Shown here: piece by piece, positions 15,800 through 25,201 of the stretch
How positions within the stretch are numbered: position 1 is the first letter of the stretch
Layout: each line of letters starts with the position of its first letter
Source of the DNA: Burkholderia sp. WSM2230
GTDB lineage: Bacteria; Pseudomonadota; Gammaproteobacteria; Burkholderiales; Burkholderiaceae
Assembly: GCF_000472445.1 (NCBI RefSeq)
Contig: NZ_AXAJ01000003.1
Span: 310,159-374,158 of the forward strand
Direction of reading: 5' to 3'
Length of the DNA: 64,000 nt
Notes under the pieces: model-generated
What the model saw: only the letters and a program-made list of their open reading frames with translations
Told to the model about the DNA's origin: nothing
The model's database searches: none
Translations under genes and position numbers: made by a program

Positions 15800-16900
15800 A
15801 TGAAAAGACGGGTAGTGGGGCAAGTGGCTGCGCTGGTCTTGTGCGCGGCGCCGTGGCTGACGGCGGCAGCGAAAGATACACAGCTCAACGTGTATAACTG
15901 GTCCGATTACATCGCCAAGGACACCATTCCGAACTTCACCAAGCAGTCCGGCGTCCAGGTCAAGTACGACAACTACGACAGCGACGACACCCTGCAAGCC
16001 AAGCTTCTGACAGGCAATTCGGGTTACGACATCGTCGTGCCGACCAGCAATTACGCCGGCAAGCAGATCGCCGCGGGCATTTTCGCCCCGCTCGACAAAT
16101 CGAAGCTGCCCAACCTCAAGTATCTCGATCCGTCGCTGATGGCGCTCGTCGCCGGCGCCGATCCGGGCAACAAGTTCACGGTGCCCTGGGCATACGGCAC
16201 GACCGGGCTCGGCTACAACGTCACCAAGGCCCAGCAGATTCTCGGCAAGAACGTGCCGCTCGATAACTGGGACATCCTCTTCAAGCCGGAAAACATTTCG
16301 AAGCTGAAGGCCTGCGGCGTGTCCGTGCTCGACGCGCCGGACCAGATGTTCGCCGCCGCGCTGCATTACATCGGCAAGGATCCGATGAGCACGAACCCGG
16401 CCGACTACCGCGCCGCGCTCGCCATGCTGAAGAAAATCCGTCCGTATATCACGCAGTTCAACTCGTCGGGCTATATCAACGATCTGGTCGGTGGCGACGT
16501 CTGCTTCGCCTACGGCTGGTCGGGCGACGTCGTGATTGCGAAGCATCGCGCGATTGAGGCGAAGAAACCCTACAAGATCGAGTACTACATTCCGAAGGGC
16601 GGTGCGCCGGTGTGGTTCGACGTGATGGCGATTCCGAAGGACGCGAAGAACAAGGAAGCCGCGCTCGAGTGGATCAACTACATCGAAACGCCGCAAGTGC
16701 ACGCCGCGATCACCAACGCCGTTTACTACCCGAGCGCGAACCTCGAAGCGCGCAAATACGTGGACAAGGACGTCGCGAACGATCCGGCCGTGTACCCGCC
16801 GCCTGAAGTCATCAAGACGCTGTTCCTGTTGAAGCCGCTGCCGGCCGAAGTACAGCGGCTGCAGACGCGGCTGTGGACCGAGTTCAAGTCCGGCCGCTGA
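15800..16900 (+). CDS. potF: Polyamine (putrescine) ABC transporter substrate-binding protein
   Basis: Periplasmic binding protein of a PotD/PotF-type importer. An ATG at 15800 preceded by GGAG gives 366 aa with a Sec signal peptide (MKRRVVGQ..., cleaved after TAAA). The mature part shows the family landmarks LNVYNWSDYI, GYDIVVPTSNY, NKFTVPWAYGTTGLGYN and AYGWSGDV. It is first in a four-gene operon with ATPase and two permeases; a GU-containing hairpin follows it, probably lowering expression of downstream genes relative to this abundant binding protein. PotF is favoured over PotD by operon order and permease similarity. Ligand specificity is not proven. Confidence 0.85.
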   Translation: MKRRVVGQVAALVLCAAPWLTAAAKDTQLNVYNWSDYIAKDTIPNFTKQSGVQVKYDNYDSDDTLQAKLLTGNSGYDIVVPTSNYAGKQIAAGIFAPLDKSKLPNLKYLDPSLMALVAGADPGNKFTVPWAYGTTGLGYNVTKAQQILGKNVPLDNWDILFKPENISKLKACGVSVLDAPDQMFAAALHYIGKDPMSTNPADYRAALAMLKKIRPYITQFNSSGYINDLVGGDVCFAYGWSGDVVIAKHRAIEAKKPYKIEYYIPKGGAPVWFDVMAIPKDAKNKEAALEWINYIETPQVHAAITNAVYYPSANLEARKYVDKDVANDPAVYPPPEVIKTLFLLKPLPAEVQRLQTRLWTEFKSGR

Positions 16901-16935
16901 CCCGCGGCTACAGTGAACGGGTCGGCATCATCAAG

Positions 16936-16963
16936 AAGCCCTCGGTTGTTCACCGGGGGCTTT
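16936..16963 (+). terminator. Attenuating hairpin between potF and potG
   Basis: AAGCCCTCGG (16936-16945) pairs with CCGGGGGCTT (16953-16962, one G-T pair) over a 7-nt loop, followed by TTTG only. The weak T-tract suggests partial termination or 3'-end stabilisation after the binding-protein gene. Confidence 0.6.
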
Positions 16964-16990
16964 GTTCGTCAAACGCCGGAGTAAAGCATT

Positions 16991-18160
16991 GTGATGAGTA
17001 GTGAGCAGTCGGGCGCGCTCGACCGGACGGCCGGGCCGTCCGCCGTCGGCAACGCCGCGATCAACGACGCAGCCGGGAATTTCGTGCAGGTCGTCGACGT
17101 CGTGAAGAAGTTTGGCGAGACCGTGGCCGTGAAAGGGGTCAATCTGTCGGTGAAGAAGGGCGAGCTGTTCGCGCTGCTCGGCAGTTCCGGCTGCGGCAAG
17201 TCGACGTTGCTGCGCATGCTCGCCGGGCTCGAGAGCGTGAGCTCGGGCAAGATCCTGATCGACGGCGAAGATCTGGCGCAACTGCCGCCGTATCGCCGGC
17301 CGGTCAACATGATGTTCCAGTCATATGCGCTCTTTCCGCATATGACGGTGGAGTCGAACGTCGCGTTCGGTCTGAAGCAGGAGGGCGTGCCGAAGACCGA
17401 ACTGAAGGAGCGCGTGCAGACCGCGCTCGAACTCGTGCAGATGGCCCGCTTCGCGAAGCGCAAGCCGCATCAGCTCTCCGGCGGCCAGCAGCAGCGTGTC
17501 GCGCTGGCGCGTTCGCTGGTCAAGCGGCCGAAACTGTTGCTGCTCGACGAACCAATGTCCGCGCTCGACAAGCAGATCCGCCAGCGCACGCAGATCGAAC
17601 TCGTGAACATTCTCGACAAGGTCGGCGTGACCTGCATCATGGTCACGCACGATCAGGAAGAAGCGATGACCATGGCGAGCCGCCTCGCCGTCATGAGCGA
17701 AGGCGAGATCGTGCAGCTCGGCACGCCGCACGAAGTCTACGAGTATCCGAACAGCCGTTTCTCGGCGGAATTCATCGGCTCGACAAATCTGTTCGAAGGT
17801 CATACTGTCGAGGACGAACCCGACCACGTCTTTATCGAAACGCCGGATCTCACCTGCCGCCTGTATGTGAGCCACGGCATTACCGGCCCGCTCGGCATGC
17901 CGGTGACAATCTCGGTGCGGCCGGAGCGCATCGCGCTCACGCGCAAGCCGCCCGAAGGCGCGTTCAACTGGGGCAAGGGCGTGGTCTCCAATATCGCGTA
18001 CATGGGCGGCTACTCGCTGTATCACGTGAAGCTCGAGGGCGGCAAGACCGTGATCGCCAACGTGACGAGCCTCGCGCTCACGGAAATCGATCCGCCCACG
18101 TGGGGCGACGAGGTGTACGTGCGCTGGAGCGCATCGGCCGGTGTGGTGCTGACGTCATGA
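16991..18160 (+). CDS. potG: Polyamine ABC transporter ATP-binding protein
   Basis: The ATPase subunit of the importer. Walker A is GSSGCGKST (residues ~64-72), the signature LSGGQQQR, Walker B LLLLDEP, H-loop VTHDQ. After residue ~250 comes a TOBE-type regulatory domain (VRPERIALT). It has 389 aa. GTG 16991 or ATG 16994 could start; GGAG at 16978 fits the GTG spacing better. The stop overlaps the next start in ATGA. The first ~30 residues before the ABC core are an unconserved-looking tail. Confidence 0.9.
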   Translation: MMSSEQSGALDRTAGPSAVGNAAINDAAGNFVQVVDVVKKFGETVAVKGVNLSVKKGELFALLGSSGCGKSTLLRMLAGLESVSSGKILIDGEDLAQLPPYRRPVNMMFQSYALFPHMTVESNVAFGLKQEGVPKTELKERVQTALELVQMARFAKRKPHQLSGGQQQRVALARSLVKRPKLLLLDEPMSALDKQIRQRTQIELVNILDKVGVTCIMVTHDQEEAMTMASRLAVMSEGEIVQLGTPHEVYEYPNSRFSAEFIGSTNLFEGHTVEDEPDHVFIETPDLTCRLYVSHGITGPLGMPVTISVRPERIALTRKPPEGAFNWGKGVVSNIAYMGGYSLYHVKLEGGKTVIANVTSLALTEIDPPTWGDEVYVRWSASAGVVLTS

Positions 18161-19086
18161 AGCGCCAGTTCAACGCTGTTCTTAACTGGCCGGTGCGGCG
18201 CTTCAATCTGACCGGCCGCACCGCGGTGGTGGCCGGTCCCTTCGTCTGGCTGCTGCTGTTTTTTCTGGTGCCGTTTCTGCTGGTCGTCAAGATCAGCTTT
18301 GCCGATTTGCAGCTCGGCATTCCGCCATACACGGAACTCACGAATTTCGCCGACGGCGCGCTCAATATCAAGCTCGATCTGTCGCATTACGCGTTTCTCG
18401 TGACGGACAGCCTTTATTTCGCGACGTATGTGAATTCCGTCGTGGTGGCGGCGATTTCCACGCTGCTGTGCCTGCTGATCGGTTATCCGATGGCGTATTA
18501 CATCGCGCGCTCGAATCCGGCGCGCCGTAATCTGCTGATGATGGCCGTCATGCTGCCGTTCTGGACGTCTTTCCTGATTCGCGTGTACGCGTGGATCGGC
18601 ATTCTGAAAAACAACGGGCTGCTGAATAACTTTCTGATGTCGATCGGCCTGATTCATTCGCCAATCGAGCTGTATCACACGAATACGGCTGTTTATATCG
18701 GCATGGTGTATTCATACCTGCCGTTTCTCGTGATGCCGTTGTACGCGCATCTCGTGAAAATGGACATGACCTTGCTGGAAGCCGCTTACGACCTCGGCGC
18801 GAGGCCGTGGAAAGCGTTCTGGCACATCACCTTGCCACTTTCGAAGAACGGCATTATCGCCGGTTGTCTGCTGGTATTCATCCCCGCGGTGGGCGAGTAC
18901 GTGATTCCGGAATTGCTTGGCGGCGCGAATACGCTGATGATCGGCCGCGTGATGTGGAATGAGTTTTTCGATAATGCCGACTGGCCGATGGCATCGGCTG
19001 TGACGTGCGCGATGGTATTGCTGCTGTTGGTGCCGATGGCGTTTTTCCAGTACGCGCAGGCCAAGGCGATGGAGGAGCGACGCTGA
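18157..19086 (+). CDS. potH: Polyamine ABC transporter permease (PotH type)
   Basis: A 309-aa inner-membrane permease with about six membrane segments and the EAA loop (LEAAYDLGARPWKAFWHITLPLSK) that contacts the ATPase. ATG 18157 lies in an ATGA overlap with potG, so translation is coupled. Longer upstream frames overlap potG and are rejected. It partners with the next gene. Confidence 0.9.
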   Translation: MKRQFNAVLNWPVRRFNLTGRTAVVAGPFVWLLLFFLVPFLLVVKISFADLQLGIPPYTELTNFADGALNIKLDLSHYAFLVTDSLYFATYVNSVVVAAISTLLCLLIGYPMAYYIARSNPARRNLLMMAVMLPFWTSFLIRVYAWIGILKNNGLLNNFLMSIGLIHSPIELYHTNTAVYIGMVYSYLPFLVMPLYAHLVKMDMTLLEAAYDLGARPWKAFWHITLPLSKNGIIAGCLLVFIPAVGEYVIPELLGGANTLMIGRVMWNEFFDNADWPMASAVTCAMVLLLLVPMAFFQYAQAKAMEERR

Positions 19087-19901
19087 TGAAGCCGAACCGG
19101 TTCTTGCAGTTCACCGCATTGGCGTTGGGCTTTCTGTTTCTGTATGTGCCGATCATCAGCCTGATCGTCTATTCGTTCAACGAATCGCAACTCGTCACGG
19201 TATGGACGCGTTTTTCCACGCGCTGGTATGCGGCCTTGCTACACGACGACGAGCTGATTGCAGCAGCATGGCTCTCGCTGAGAGTGGCGGTGCTGACGGC
19301 GTTTGCGTCGGTGATTATCGGCACGTGGGCGGGTTTCGTGCTCGCGCGCATGGGGCGTTTTCGCGGCTTCACGCTTTACACCGGCATGATCAACGCGCCG
19401 CTCGTGATTCCCGAGGTGATTCAGGGCATATCGCTGCTGCTGCTATTCATCGAAATGGCGAAGTGGCTCGGCTGGCCGGCGGGGCGCGGCATTTTCACGA
19501 TCTGGATCGGGCACGTCATGCTGTGCATTTCATACGTGGCGATTATCGTGCAGTCGCGTGTGAAGGAACTGCATCCTTCGCTGGAGGAAGCGGCGCTCGA
19601 TCTCGGCGCGACGCCTGTGCGGGTGTTTTTCTCGATTACCTTGCCGTTGATTTCTCAGGCGCTGGTGTCGGGGTGGCTGTTGTCTTTTACGCTTTCCATC
19701 GACGATCTGGTTTTGTCCGCGTTCCTGTCGGGGCCGGGCTCCACGACGTTGCCGCTGGTGGTTTTCTCGCGCGTCAGATTGGGGCTGAATCCCGAGATGA
19801 ATGCGTTGGCAACCTTGTTCATCGCGGTGGTGACCGTTGGCGTCGTGGCGGTCAATTATTTTATGCAGCGCGCGGAAAAGAGGAGGGTGGGGCTCGCATA
19901 A
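19086..19901 (+). CDS. potI: Polyamine ABC transporter permease (PotI type)
   Basis: A second permease, 271 aa, about six membrane segments, EAA loop EEAALDLGATPVRVFFSITLPL. ATG 19086 shares its A with the TGA of potH (TGATG junction). It completes the importer, and the operon ends 31 bp before the convergent chemoreceptor-like gene. Confidence 0.9.
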   Translation: MKPNRFLQFTALALGFLFLYVPIISLIVYSFNESQLVTVWTRFSTRWYAALLHDDELIAAAWLSLRVAVLTAFASVIIGTWAGFVLARMGRFRGFTLYTGMINAPLVIPEVIQGISLLLLFIEMAKWLGWPAGRGIFTIWIGHVMLCISYVAIIVQSRVKELHPSLEEAALDLGATPVRVFFSITLPLISQALVSGWLLSFTLSIDDLVLSAFLSGPGSTTLPLVVFSRVRLGLNPEMNALATLFIAVVTVGVVAVNYFMQRAEKRRVGLA

Positions 19902-19932
19902 GTTTGTCGCGCCCCAAGGGTTCAGGTAACAA

Positions 19933-21336
19933 CTAAACCCGATACCCAATCCTCACGCCGCCCCAATGCCGCCCCTGCACGAACACCGGGGCGGACGCAT
20001 CCTTCATCAACACAAACTCGCCGCCGCCCATATCGCGCCGATAGGTCTGCAGCAGAAACTTCTTCGTATGCGAGCCAGCCGCAAGTCCGGTGCGGTCATT
20101 GAAAATGCGCCGGTTCCGGCAATTGGCCATATTCCATACGACGTCGTCGCGCTGAGGTAAAGAGAACTTCAGATTGTGCGTCGGCAGATAACCGCGCACG
20201 TCGATTGCCGCGCAGAACGCGACTCGTGGATCGAGATCGAGTAAGGGCTCCTGAATCGCCGGCAAGACGCGATCGGTAAAAGCCGTAAAGCGCGTCATGA
20301 ATTGCTGAGGATTGCTGCCCTGCACGGGCACGTAGTGTTGATCAAAGAGATCGTCGAGCGAAATCTCGCCGCGCGCGACCGCCGCCTCGAACACCTTGCT
20401 CACGGCTGTGGCCGCGTCCTGCACGGCTTCGATAAAGCGTGTGTCGGTCGTCTCCACGCCTGCCGCCGCCGTCAGTTCGATCAGGGTTTCGGACACGCCG
20501 AGCAGATTGCCGAGCCGATCTTTCGCCTGCACGAAGTTTTCGCTGGAGTCTTCGACGCCGCTCGCCATTTCCAGTACCTGCGCCTCCAGTCCGCCGCACT
20601 GTGTCTCGATCTCGCCGGTGAGCGCGGCGATCTGTTCCGCCTCGTTGTTCAGATGCGCGATCGCGTCTCCCGTCGAATGCACGACGTCGCCGATCTTGCG
20701 CGTGCCTTCGCGCACGCGATGCGCTCGCTCGGTATTCACCGAGCCTTCGTTGATCAGCTGCTCGGTCTGCTGCGTGAGCTGCGCGAGCGTGGTCTCGATC
20801 TGGCCGGTCGCCTGCGCGGTTTTCGCCGACAGGTTCTTCACCTCGGCCGCCACCACCGCGAAACTGCGGCCCGACTCGCCGGCGCGCGCTGCTTCGATCG
20901 CGGCATTCAGCGCGAGCAGATGCGTTTGCCGCGCGATCAGCGAGATTTCCTCGGAGACGCGGCTGACATGCGCAAGCGCGCTGCGCAAAGCGCCGATCTG
21001 GTTTTCGATCACCGTCACGCCTTCCACCAGGCCGTGGATGTCGGCGAGCGACGCCTCCAGCGTCTGTTGCGACTCCTGCACGCCGGTCGCCGCGTGCGCC
21101 GATACATCGCGCATACCGCGCGCTGCAGTCGCTATGCGATGATTGCCCGCGAGCGTCTGCGCGGCGGACTCGCGCAGCGCCCGGCACACCTGCGCCTGAT
21201 GCTGCACGCGCGCGGCGACCTCGTCGACGTGGCCCGACACATCGCAGATTTCGATACCCAGTTTGCCCGCCTGCGCGGCAATATCGCCGACCACTCCTTG
21301 CGAGCGGGCCGGCCGGCGAAAGCTGAAACGCGACAT
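19933..21336 (-). CDS. Soluble methyl-accepting chemotaxis-like protein
   Basis: A 467-aa protein with no membrane segment. The MCP signalling hairpin core is visible at residues ~140-190 ([38 protein letters not shown]), flanked by long helical bundles. A C-terminal domain of ~150 residues ends in [11 protein letters not shown], a tail seen on cytoplasmic receptors with C-terminal sensor modules. AAGGAG precedes ATG 21336. It should interact with CheA/CheW in the cytoplasm. Its signal is unknown. It is convergent with the polyamine operon. Confidence 0.85.
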   Translation of the reverse strand: [467 protein letters not shown]

Positions 21337-21544
21337 GGACGTCTCCTTGACCTTGATGACGCTGGCGACGCTGCCGCCTACGCGCTGATCGCGCGAGAAC
21401 ACAGCGTCTTCTCGATGCGTTTACGGCTGGCTTTCGGCCGACTTGATACGGGGTATCCCGCAGTCGTTATCATGTGCGCTGCGGCGGCGCGGCACTTTCG
21501 CTCTTCGGCAACAGCGCCGCCGCTGTTCCTCACCAACTGTAACG

Positions 21545-21664
21545 ATGATCGATTCCTTCGCGCGCGTTTCGGGCTGGCAACAGCTCTATCACCTTTGGCA
21601 ACTGCTCGTCATGCTCTGCCAGTTTCTCTGGGGCTTGCTGCGCTTTCTCGGCGGCGGCGGTTAG
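21545..21664 (+). CDS. Possible small hydrophobic peptide, 39 aa
   Basis: ATG 21545 opens a 39-codon frame whose product is dominated by Trp, Leu and Phe (WQQLYHLWQLLVMLCQFLWG), one membrane-type helix, ending in four Gly. No Shine-Dalgarno is seen. It sits between the chemoreceptor start and the hydrolase end, opposite to both. It is either a small membrane peptide or chance. Confidence 0.3.
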   Translation: MIDSFARVSGWQQLYHLWQLLVMLCQFLWGLLRFLGGGG

Positions 21665-21686
21665 ACATTCGCACCACCACCCACTA

Positions 21687-22703
21687 TCACGCTGGCGTGC
21701 GGCGTGTGTTTTCATCCGGCGAGCGCAGGGCCGCGGCGTGTTCGCGGTCCATGCCGAGAAAAGCGCGCAGATCCGCCAGCACGCGCTCGGGCGCTTCCTC
21801 CATCGGAATGTGCCCAAGGCCCGGATACATCACCGACTTCGCGCCTGGAATGCGCCCGGCGAATTCGGCCGCGTGCGTGGTGGGAATCCAGCGGTCTTTG
21901 TCGCCCCACAACACGAGCGTCGGGACTGCCAATGTGGTCAGCACGCTGGTATCGAGCTCGGCGAAGTCGAGCGTGGGCACCATTTTGCCAATCGCAGCGC
22001 GCGTGCCTTCGCCGTGGAAAAACTCGATGTAGCGCCGCAGCGTGAGCGCGTCGAGTTTGCGTGGATCGCCGTACACGTTGCGCACCGCGCTCCTGATGAT
22101 CGCCTCGGGCAGACAGCGCGGCGAACTTGCGCGCACCAGCGCGCTGTTGAAAAGGCCGATGTAGACAGGCAGCCGCATCGGAAAACCCGCGGAGTCGATC
22201 AGCACGAGCCGCTCGACAGCCTCGCGATGCCGTACCGCGTAGTCCCACGAAATCAGCCCGCCGAGCGAATTGCCAATGAAAGTCGCGCGCGTAATGCCGA
22301 GTGCCTGCAAAAAGGTGTCGATGAAACGCCGGTAGGTCGGCAGGTTCATCGTTTCGATCGCGCCTGTGCTGGAGCGCAGCGGGCCCGTGACGCCGAACGG
22401 CGGCAGGTCGAGACGGATCACACGGTATGCGCGCTTCAGTTCATCCGCGACACGGTTCCAGGTGTGCAGCGAAGATGCAAACCCATGAATCATCACGATG
22501 ACGTCGCCGCTGCCCTCGTCCACATAATGCACGTCGGCGCCCATGATGCCGATGAACTTCGAGCCGCTTTGGGTGTAGCGCTGCCGCAATTCGTCGCGCG
22601 GCACGCTTGTGATCCCGAGGCGGGCGGCGAGCGAGCGGGGCGGCAGCGGAGCGGTGCAACTGGATGCGGATGAATTCGACGACTGCGGTTCGATGCTTGC
22701 CAT
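21687..22703 (-). CDS. Alpha/beta hydrolase
   Basis: A 338-aa serine hydrolase of the alpha/beta fold. Visible are oxyanion-hole MIHGFASS, nucleophile elbow GNSLGG, the acid in LWGDKDRWIP and the terminal His in GLGHIPMEEAPERV. An N-terminal ~45 residues rich in Ser/Pro precede the domain. It lies 58 bp downstream of the Baeyer-Villiger monooxygenase gene on the same strand, so a role in cleaving the ester or lactone made by that enzyme is likely but inferred. Confidence 0.85.
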   Translation of the reverse strand: MASIEPQSSNSSASSCTAPLPPRSLAARLGITSVPRDELRQRYTQSGSKFIGIMGADVHYVDEGSGDVIVMIHGFASSLHTWNRVADELKRAYRVIRLDLPPFGVTGPLRSSTGAIETMNLPTYRRFIDTFLQALGITRATFIGNSLGGLISWDYAVRHREAVERLVLIDSAGFPMRLPVYIGLFNSALVRASSPRCLPEAIIRSAVRNVYGDPRKLDALTLRRYIEFFHGEGTRAAIGKMVPTLDFAELDTSVLTTLAVPTLVLWGDKDRWIPTTHAAEFAGRIPGAKSVMYPGLGHIPMEEAPERVLADLRAFLGMDREHAAALRSPDENTRRTPA

Positions 22704-22761
22704 TTTCCGTCTCCCTTTTTATTTGAATCGGACTTGCAACCCGACCTCGCCGTCTCACGCA

Positions 22762-24261
22762 TCAAGGCAGGAAGCGATAGTCGCCTGGGCGCGCGCGGCG
22801 CGTCCGTTTGCGAAAGTTGAACGAGAATCCGGGCCACTGCGTGGTCACTTTGCCGCTGCTTGTCTGATACCAGCTATGGCAGCCGCTCGCCCACACCGAG
22901 CGCCGCATGTTCTGTTGCAGGCGCGCGTTGTAGTCGCGTTGCACGTCGGGCTGCAGGTTCATCGTGCGAGCGTTGCGTCGGCGCAGCGCGCGCAGGCAAT
23001 CGGCGATGTACTGCACTTGCGACTCGATCATGTAGATCATCGAGTTGTGGCCGAGAAACGTGTTGGGGCCGACCATCATGAAGTAGTTCGGGAAGTCCGC
23101 GATGCTCGTACCGAGATACGCTTGCGGTCCGTCGCGCAGCCACAGCGCACCGAGGTCCGCGCCGCCTACGCCTGTTACGTCGAATGGCGGGCCGACATCG
23201 TTGAACTGAAAGCCCGTGCCGCAAATGATCGCATCCACACGACGATGCACACCGTCCTGCGTGACGATGCCGTCCGCGACGATTTCGCGGATGCCCGTCG
23301 TAATCACATTCACGTTGGGTTCGATGAGCGCGCGATAGTAGTTGCTCGACAGCAGCACCCGCTTGCAGCCGAGGCGATAGTTCGGCGTGAGCTTCGCGCG
23401 CAGCTCCGTGTCCTTGACGCGCCGCTCGAGGTAGCTGAGGCACAACTTCATCGGCCGCTTCATGAATTCCGGATTCCTCACGAATCCAATGGCCTGTAAT
23501 TCGAGCTTCCAGTAGATCGCGCTGCGCACGAAGCGCTGCGTAAAGGGCAGGTGCTCGAAAAGCCAGCGCGCACGCCTGCCGATGCGCTTGTCGGGCTTCG
23601 GCATGATCCACGGCGCCGTGCGCTGGAACAGAGAGAGTTGCGCGACGTGCGGCTGGATTTCCGGCACGAACTGGATCGCGCTCGCGCCGGTGCCGATCAC
23701 CGCGACGTGCTTGCCCTCGAGCGGATACCCATGGTCCCAGCGCGCGGAATGAAAGAGCTTGCCTTCGAAGCGATCGATTCCCGCGATTCGCGGCATCGCC
23801 GGGCGCGACAGGCCGCCGCTCGCGGCGATCAGCACGTCGGCCTCGATGTGCTCGCGCGTGCCGCCCGCGTCGAGTTCGATGTTCCACACATGACGCGCTT
23901 CGTCAAAGCGCGCGGCCACCACGCGCGCATTGCAGCGCACGTAACGGTCCACGCCGTATTTGCGCGCGCAATGCTTCAGGTAGGCGAGAATCTCCGCCTG
24001 GCCGCTGAACACGCGCGACCACGCGGGGTTGGGTTCGAAAGAAAACGAATAGAGATGCGAGGGCACGTCGCACCCGGCGCCCGGATAGGTGTTGTCGCGC
24101 CACGTGCCGCCGATATCCGCGGCGGCTTCGTAGATCGTGAACGACGTGATGCCCATTTTTTGCAGCCGCACAGCCATGCCGATGCCGGAAAAGCCGCTGC
24201 CCACGATCGCAATGCGCGGCGCGATGGCTTGTGTGAATGCGGCGGATGAAGCGGATGTCAC
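22762..24261 (-). CDS. Flavin-containing (Baeyer-Villiger type) monooxygenase
   Basis: A 499-aa FAD/NADPH enzyme inserting oxygen into ketones to give esters or lactones. The FAD motif GSGFSGIG is near the N-terminus, the BVMO fingerprint FEGKLFHSARW (FxGxxxHxxxW) is exact, and the second Rossmann motif GTGASA follows. A GTG at 24261 with GGAG 7 nt upstream is the best start; the open frame continues to 24420 without support. It heads an operon with the hydrolase and is divergent from a TetR gene. An 18-bp dyad lies between them. Confidence 0.85.
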   Translation of the reverse strand: MTSASSAAFTQAIAPRIAIVGSGFSGIGMAVRLQKMGITSFTIYEAAADIGGTWRDNTYPGAGCDVPSHLYSFSFEPNPAWSRVFSGQAEILAYLKHCARKYGVDRYVRCNARVVAARFDEARHVWNIELDAGGTREHIEADVLIAASGGLSRPAMPRIAGIDRFEGKLFHSARWDHGYPLEGKHVAVIGTGASAIQFVPEIQPHVAQLSLFQRTAPWIMPKPDKRIGRRARWLFEHLPFTQRFVRSAIYWKLELQAIGFVRNPEFMKRPMKLCLSYLERRVKDTELRAKLTPNYRLGCKRVLLSSNYYRALIEPNVNVITTGIREIVADGIVTQDGVHRRVDAIICGTGFQFNDVGPPFDVTGVGGADLGALWLRDGPQAYLGTSIADFPNYFMMVGPNTFLGHNSMIYMIESQVQYIADCLRALRRRNARTMNLQPDVQRDYNARLQQNMRRSVWASGCHSWYQTSSGKVTTQWPGFSFNFRKRTRRARPGDYRFLP

Positions 24262-24393
24262 GTCGGTCTCCGGCAGGAAATGTTTGTGCGCTGTCTTTGT
24301 GCGTGGCCTTCGTGTGCTGGCTTTGTATGCTCCGGCCCGCGCGGCAGCCAGCGGCATGTCCGTCGACGGTGGCCGCTCGAACGTAACGCGCAG

Positions 24394-24411
24394 GGTAGAC
24401 AACTGTACACC
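24394..24411. promoter_or_regulatory. Candidate TetR operator between monooxygenase and regulator genes
   Basis: GGTAGACAACTGTACACC follows the symmetric pattern GGT-N2-ACA-N2-TGT-N2-ACC. It lies 133 bp before the monooxygenase start and 76 bp before the divergent TetR gene, where a regulator acting on both would bind. Confidence 0.5.
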
Positions 24412-24486
24412 TCGCGTCAAGATCGTTTAGAGTACGCCTATTAAACGCGCGCCCCGCGCGGTGATTCAAAGCCCACCATCAAGGCC

Positions 24487-25176
24487 ATGAAATCCCTATT
24501 GGAAGCGGCGCCGCAATCGCATAACGACAGCGCGGCCGCGCAGGAATTGCCCGCCGGCAAGCGCAAACTGATTGACGCCGCGCTACGCCTGACCGCGGGC
24601 GGACGCAGCTTCGCCAGCCTCGGTCTGCGCGAACTCGCGCGCGAAGCGGGGCTGAATCCGAACACGTTCTATCGTCATTTCGACACGCTCGACGATCTCG
24701 CGCGCGAGGCCGTCGAATCGGTCAGCCGCCGCTTGCGGCCCATGCTGCGCCGCGAGCGCTGGCTTGCCGCGCACGACGAACCGCACAGCGTGCCGAGGCG
24801 CGCATGCGTCGCGTTCTTCATGTTTGCGCTGGAAAACCGCGAGGCGTTTCTGAGCGCGTTAGCGGAATATCACGGCACGTCGCCGGCGTTGCGCGAAGCT
24901 GTGCGCGCGACGCTTCACGCGGTGTCGGCGGAAATGGCGGATGACGTCGTGCAATTGCAGCTCATGCCGACACTCGCGCGCGATGTGGTCGATGAAGTAT
25001 GCACGCAGGTTGTGCTGCAACTGTTTCATCTTTCCGCCGAGTATCTCGATGCCGGCGCCGCGCGGCGTGAGGCGCTCGTCGCCTATGCGGAGCGTTTCAT
25101 CGTGAGGCTGTTTGCGGGCTCGGTGCTGCTCGCGCAACATCAGGAAGAGCGGGCGTCTGTATCGCGGCGGGCGTGA
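24487..25176 (+). CDS. TetR family transcriptional regulator
   Basis: 229 aa. An N-terminal helix-turn-helix is visible at residues ~41-65 (SLGLRELAREAGLNPNTFYRHFDTLDDL). The remainder is a helical ligand-binding domain. The HTH resembles the FabR-like subgroup. Divergent from the monooxygenase/hydrolase operon, so it probably represses that operon and itself through the 18-bp dyad between them. The inducer is unknown. A strong terminator follows. Confidence 0.88.
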   Translation: MKSLLEAAPQSHNDSAAAQELPAGKRKLIDAALRLTAGGRSFASLGLRELAREAGLNPNTFYRHFDTLDDLAREAVESVSRRLRPMLRRERWLAAHDEPHSVPRRACVAFFMFALENREAFLSALAEYHGTSPALREAVRATLHAVSAEMADDVVQLQLMPTLARDVVDEVCTQVVLQLFHLSAEYLDAGAARREALVAYAERFIVRLFAGSVLLAQHQEERASVSRRA

Positions 25177-25201
25177 AGCGGCGGGACACGCAGTTGAAAA
25201 C

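Noticed and set aside
20302..22032. 576-codon frame antisense to the chemoreceptor and hydrolase genes
   Set aside because: It runs through two genuine genes and an intergenic region and has shadow composition.
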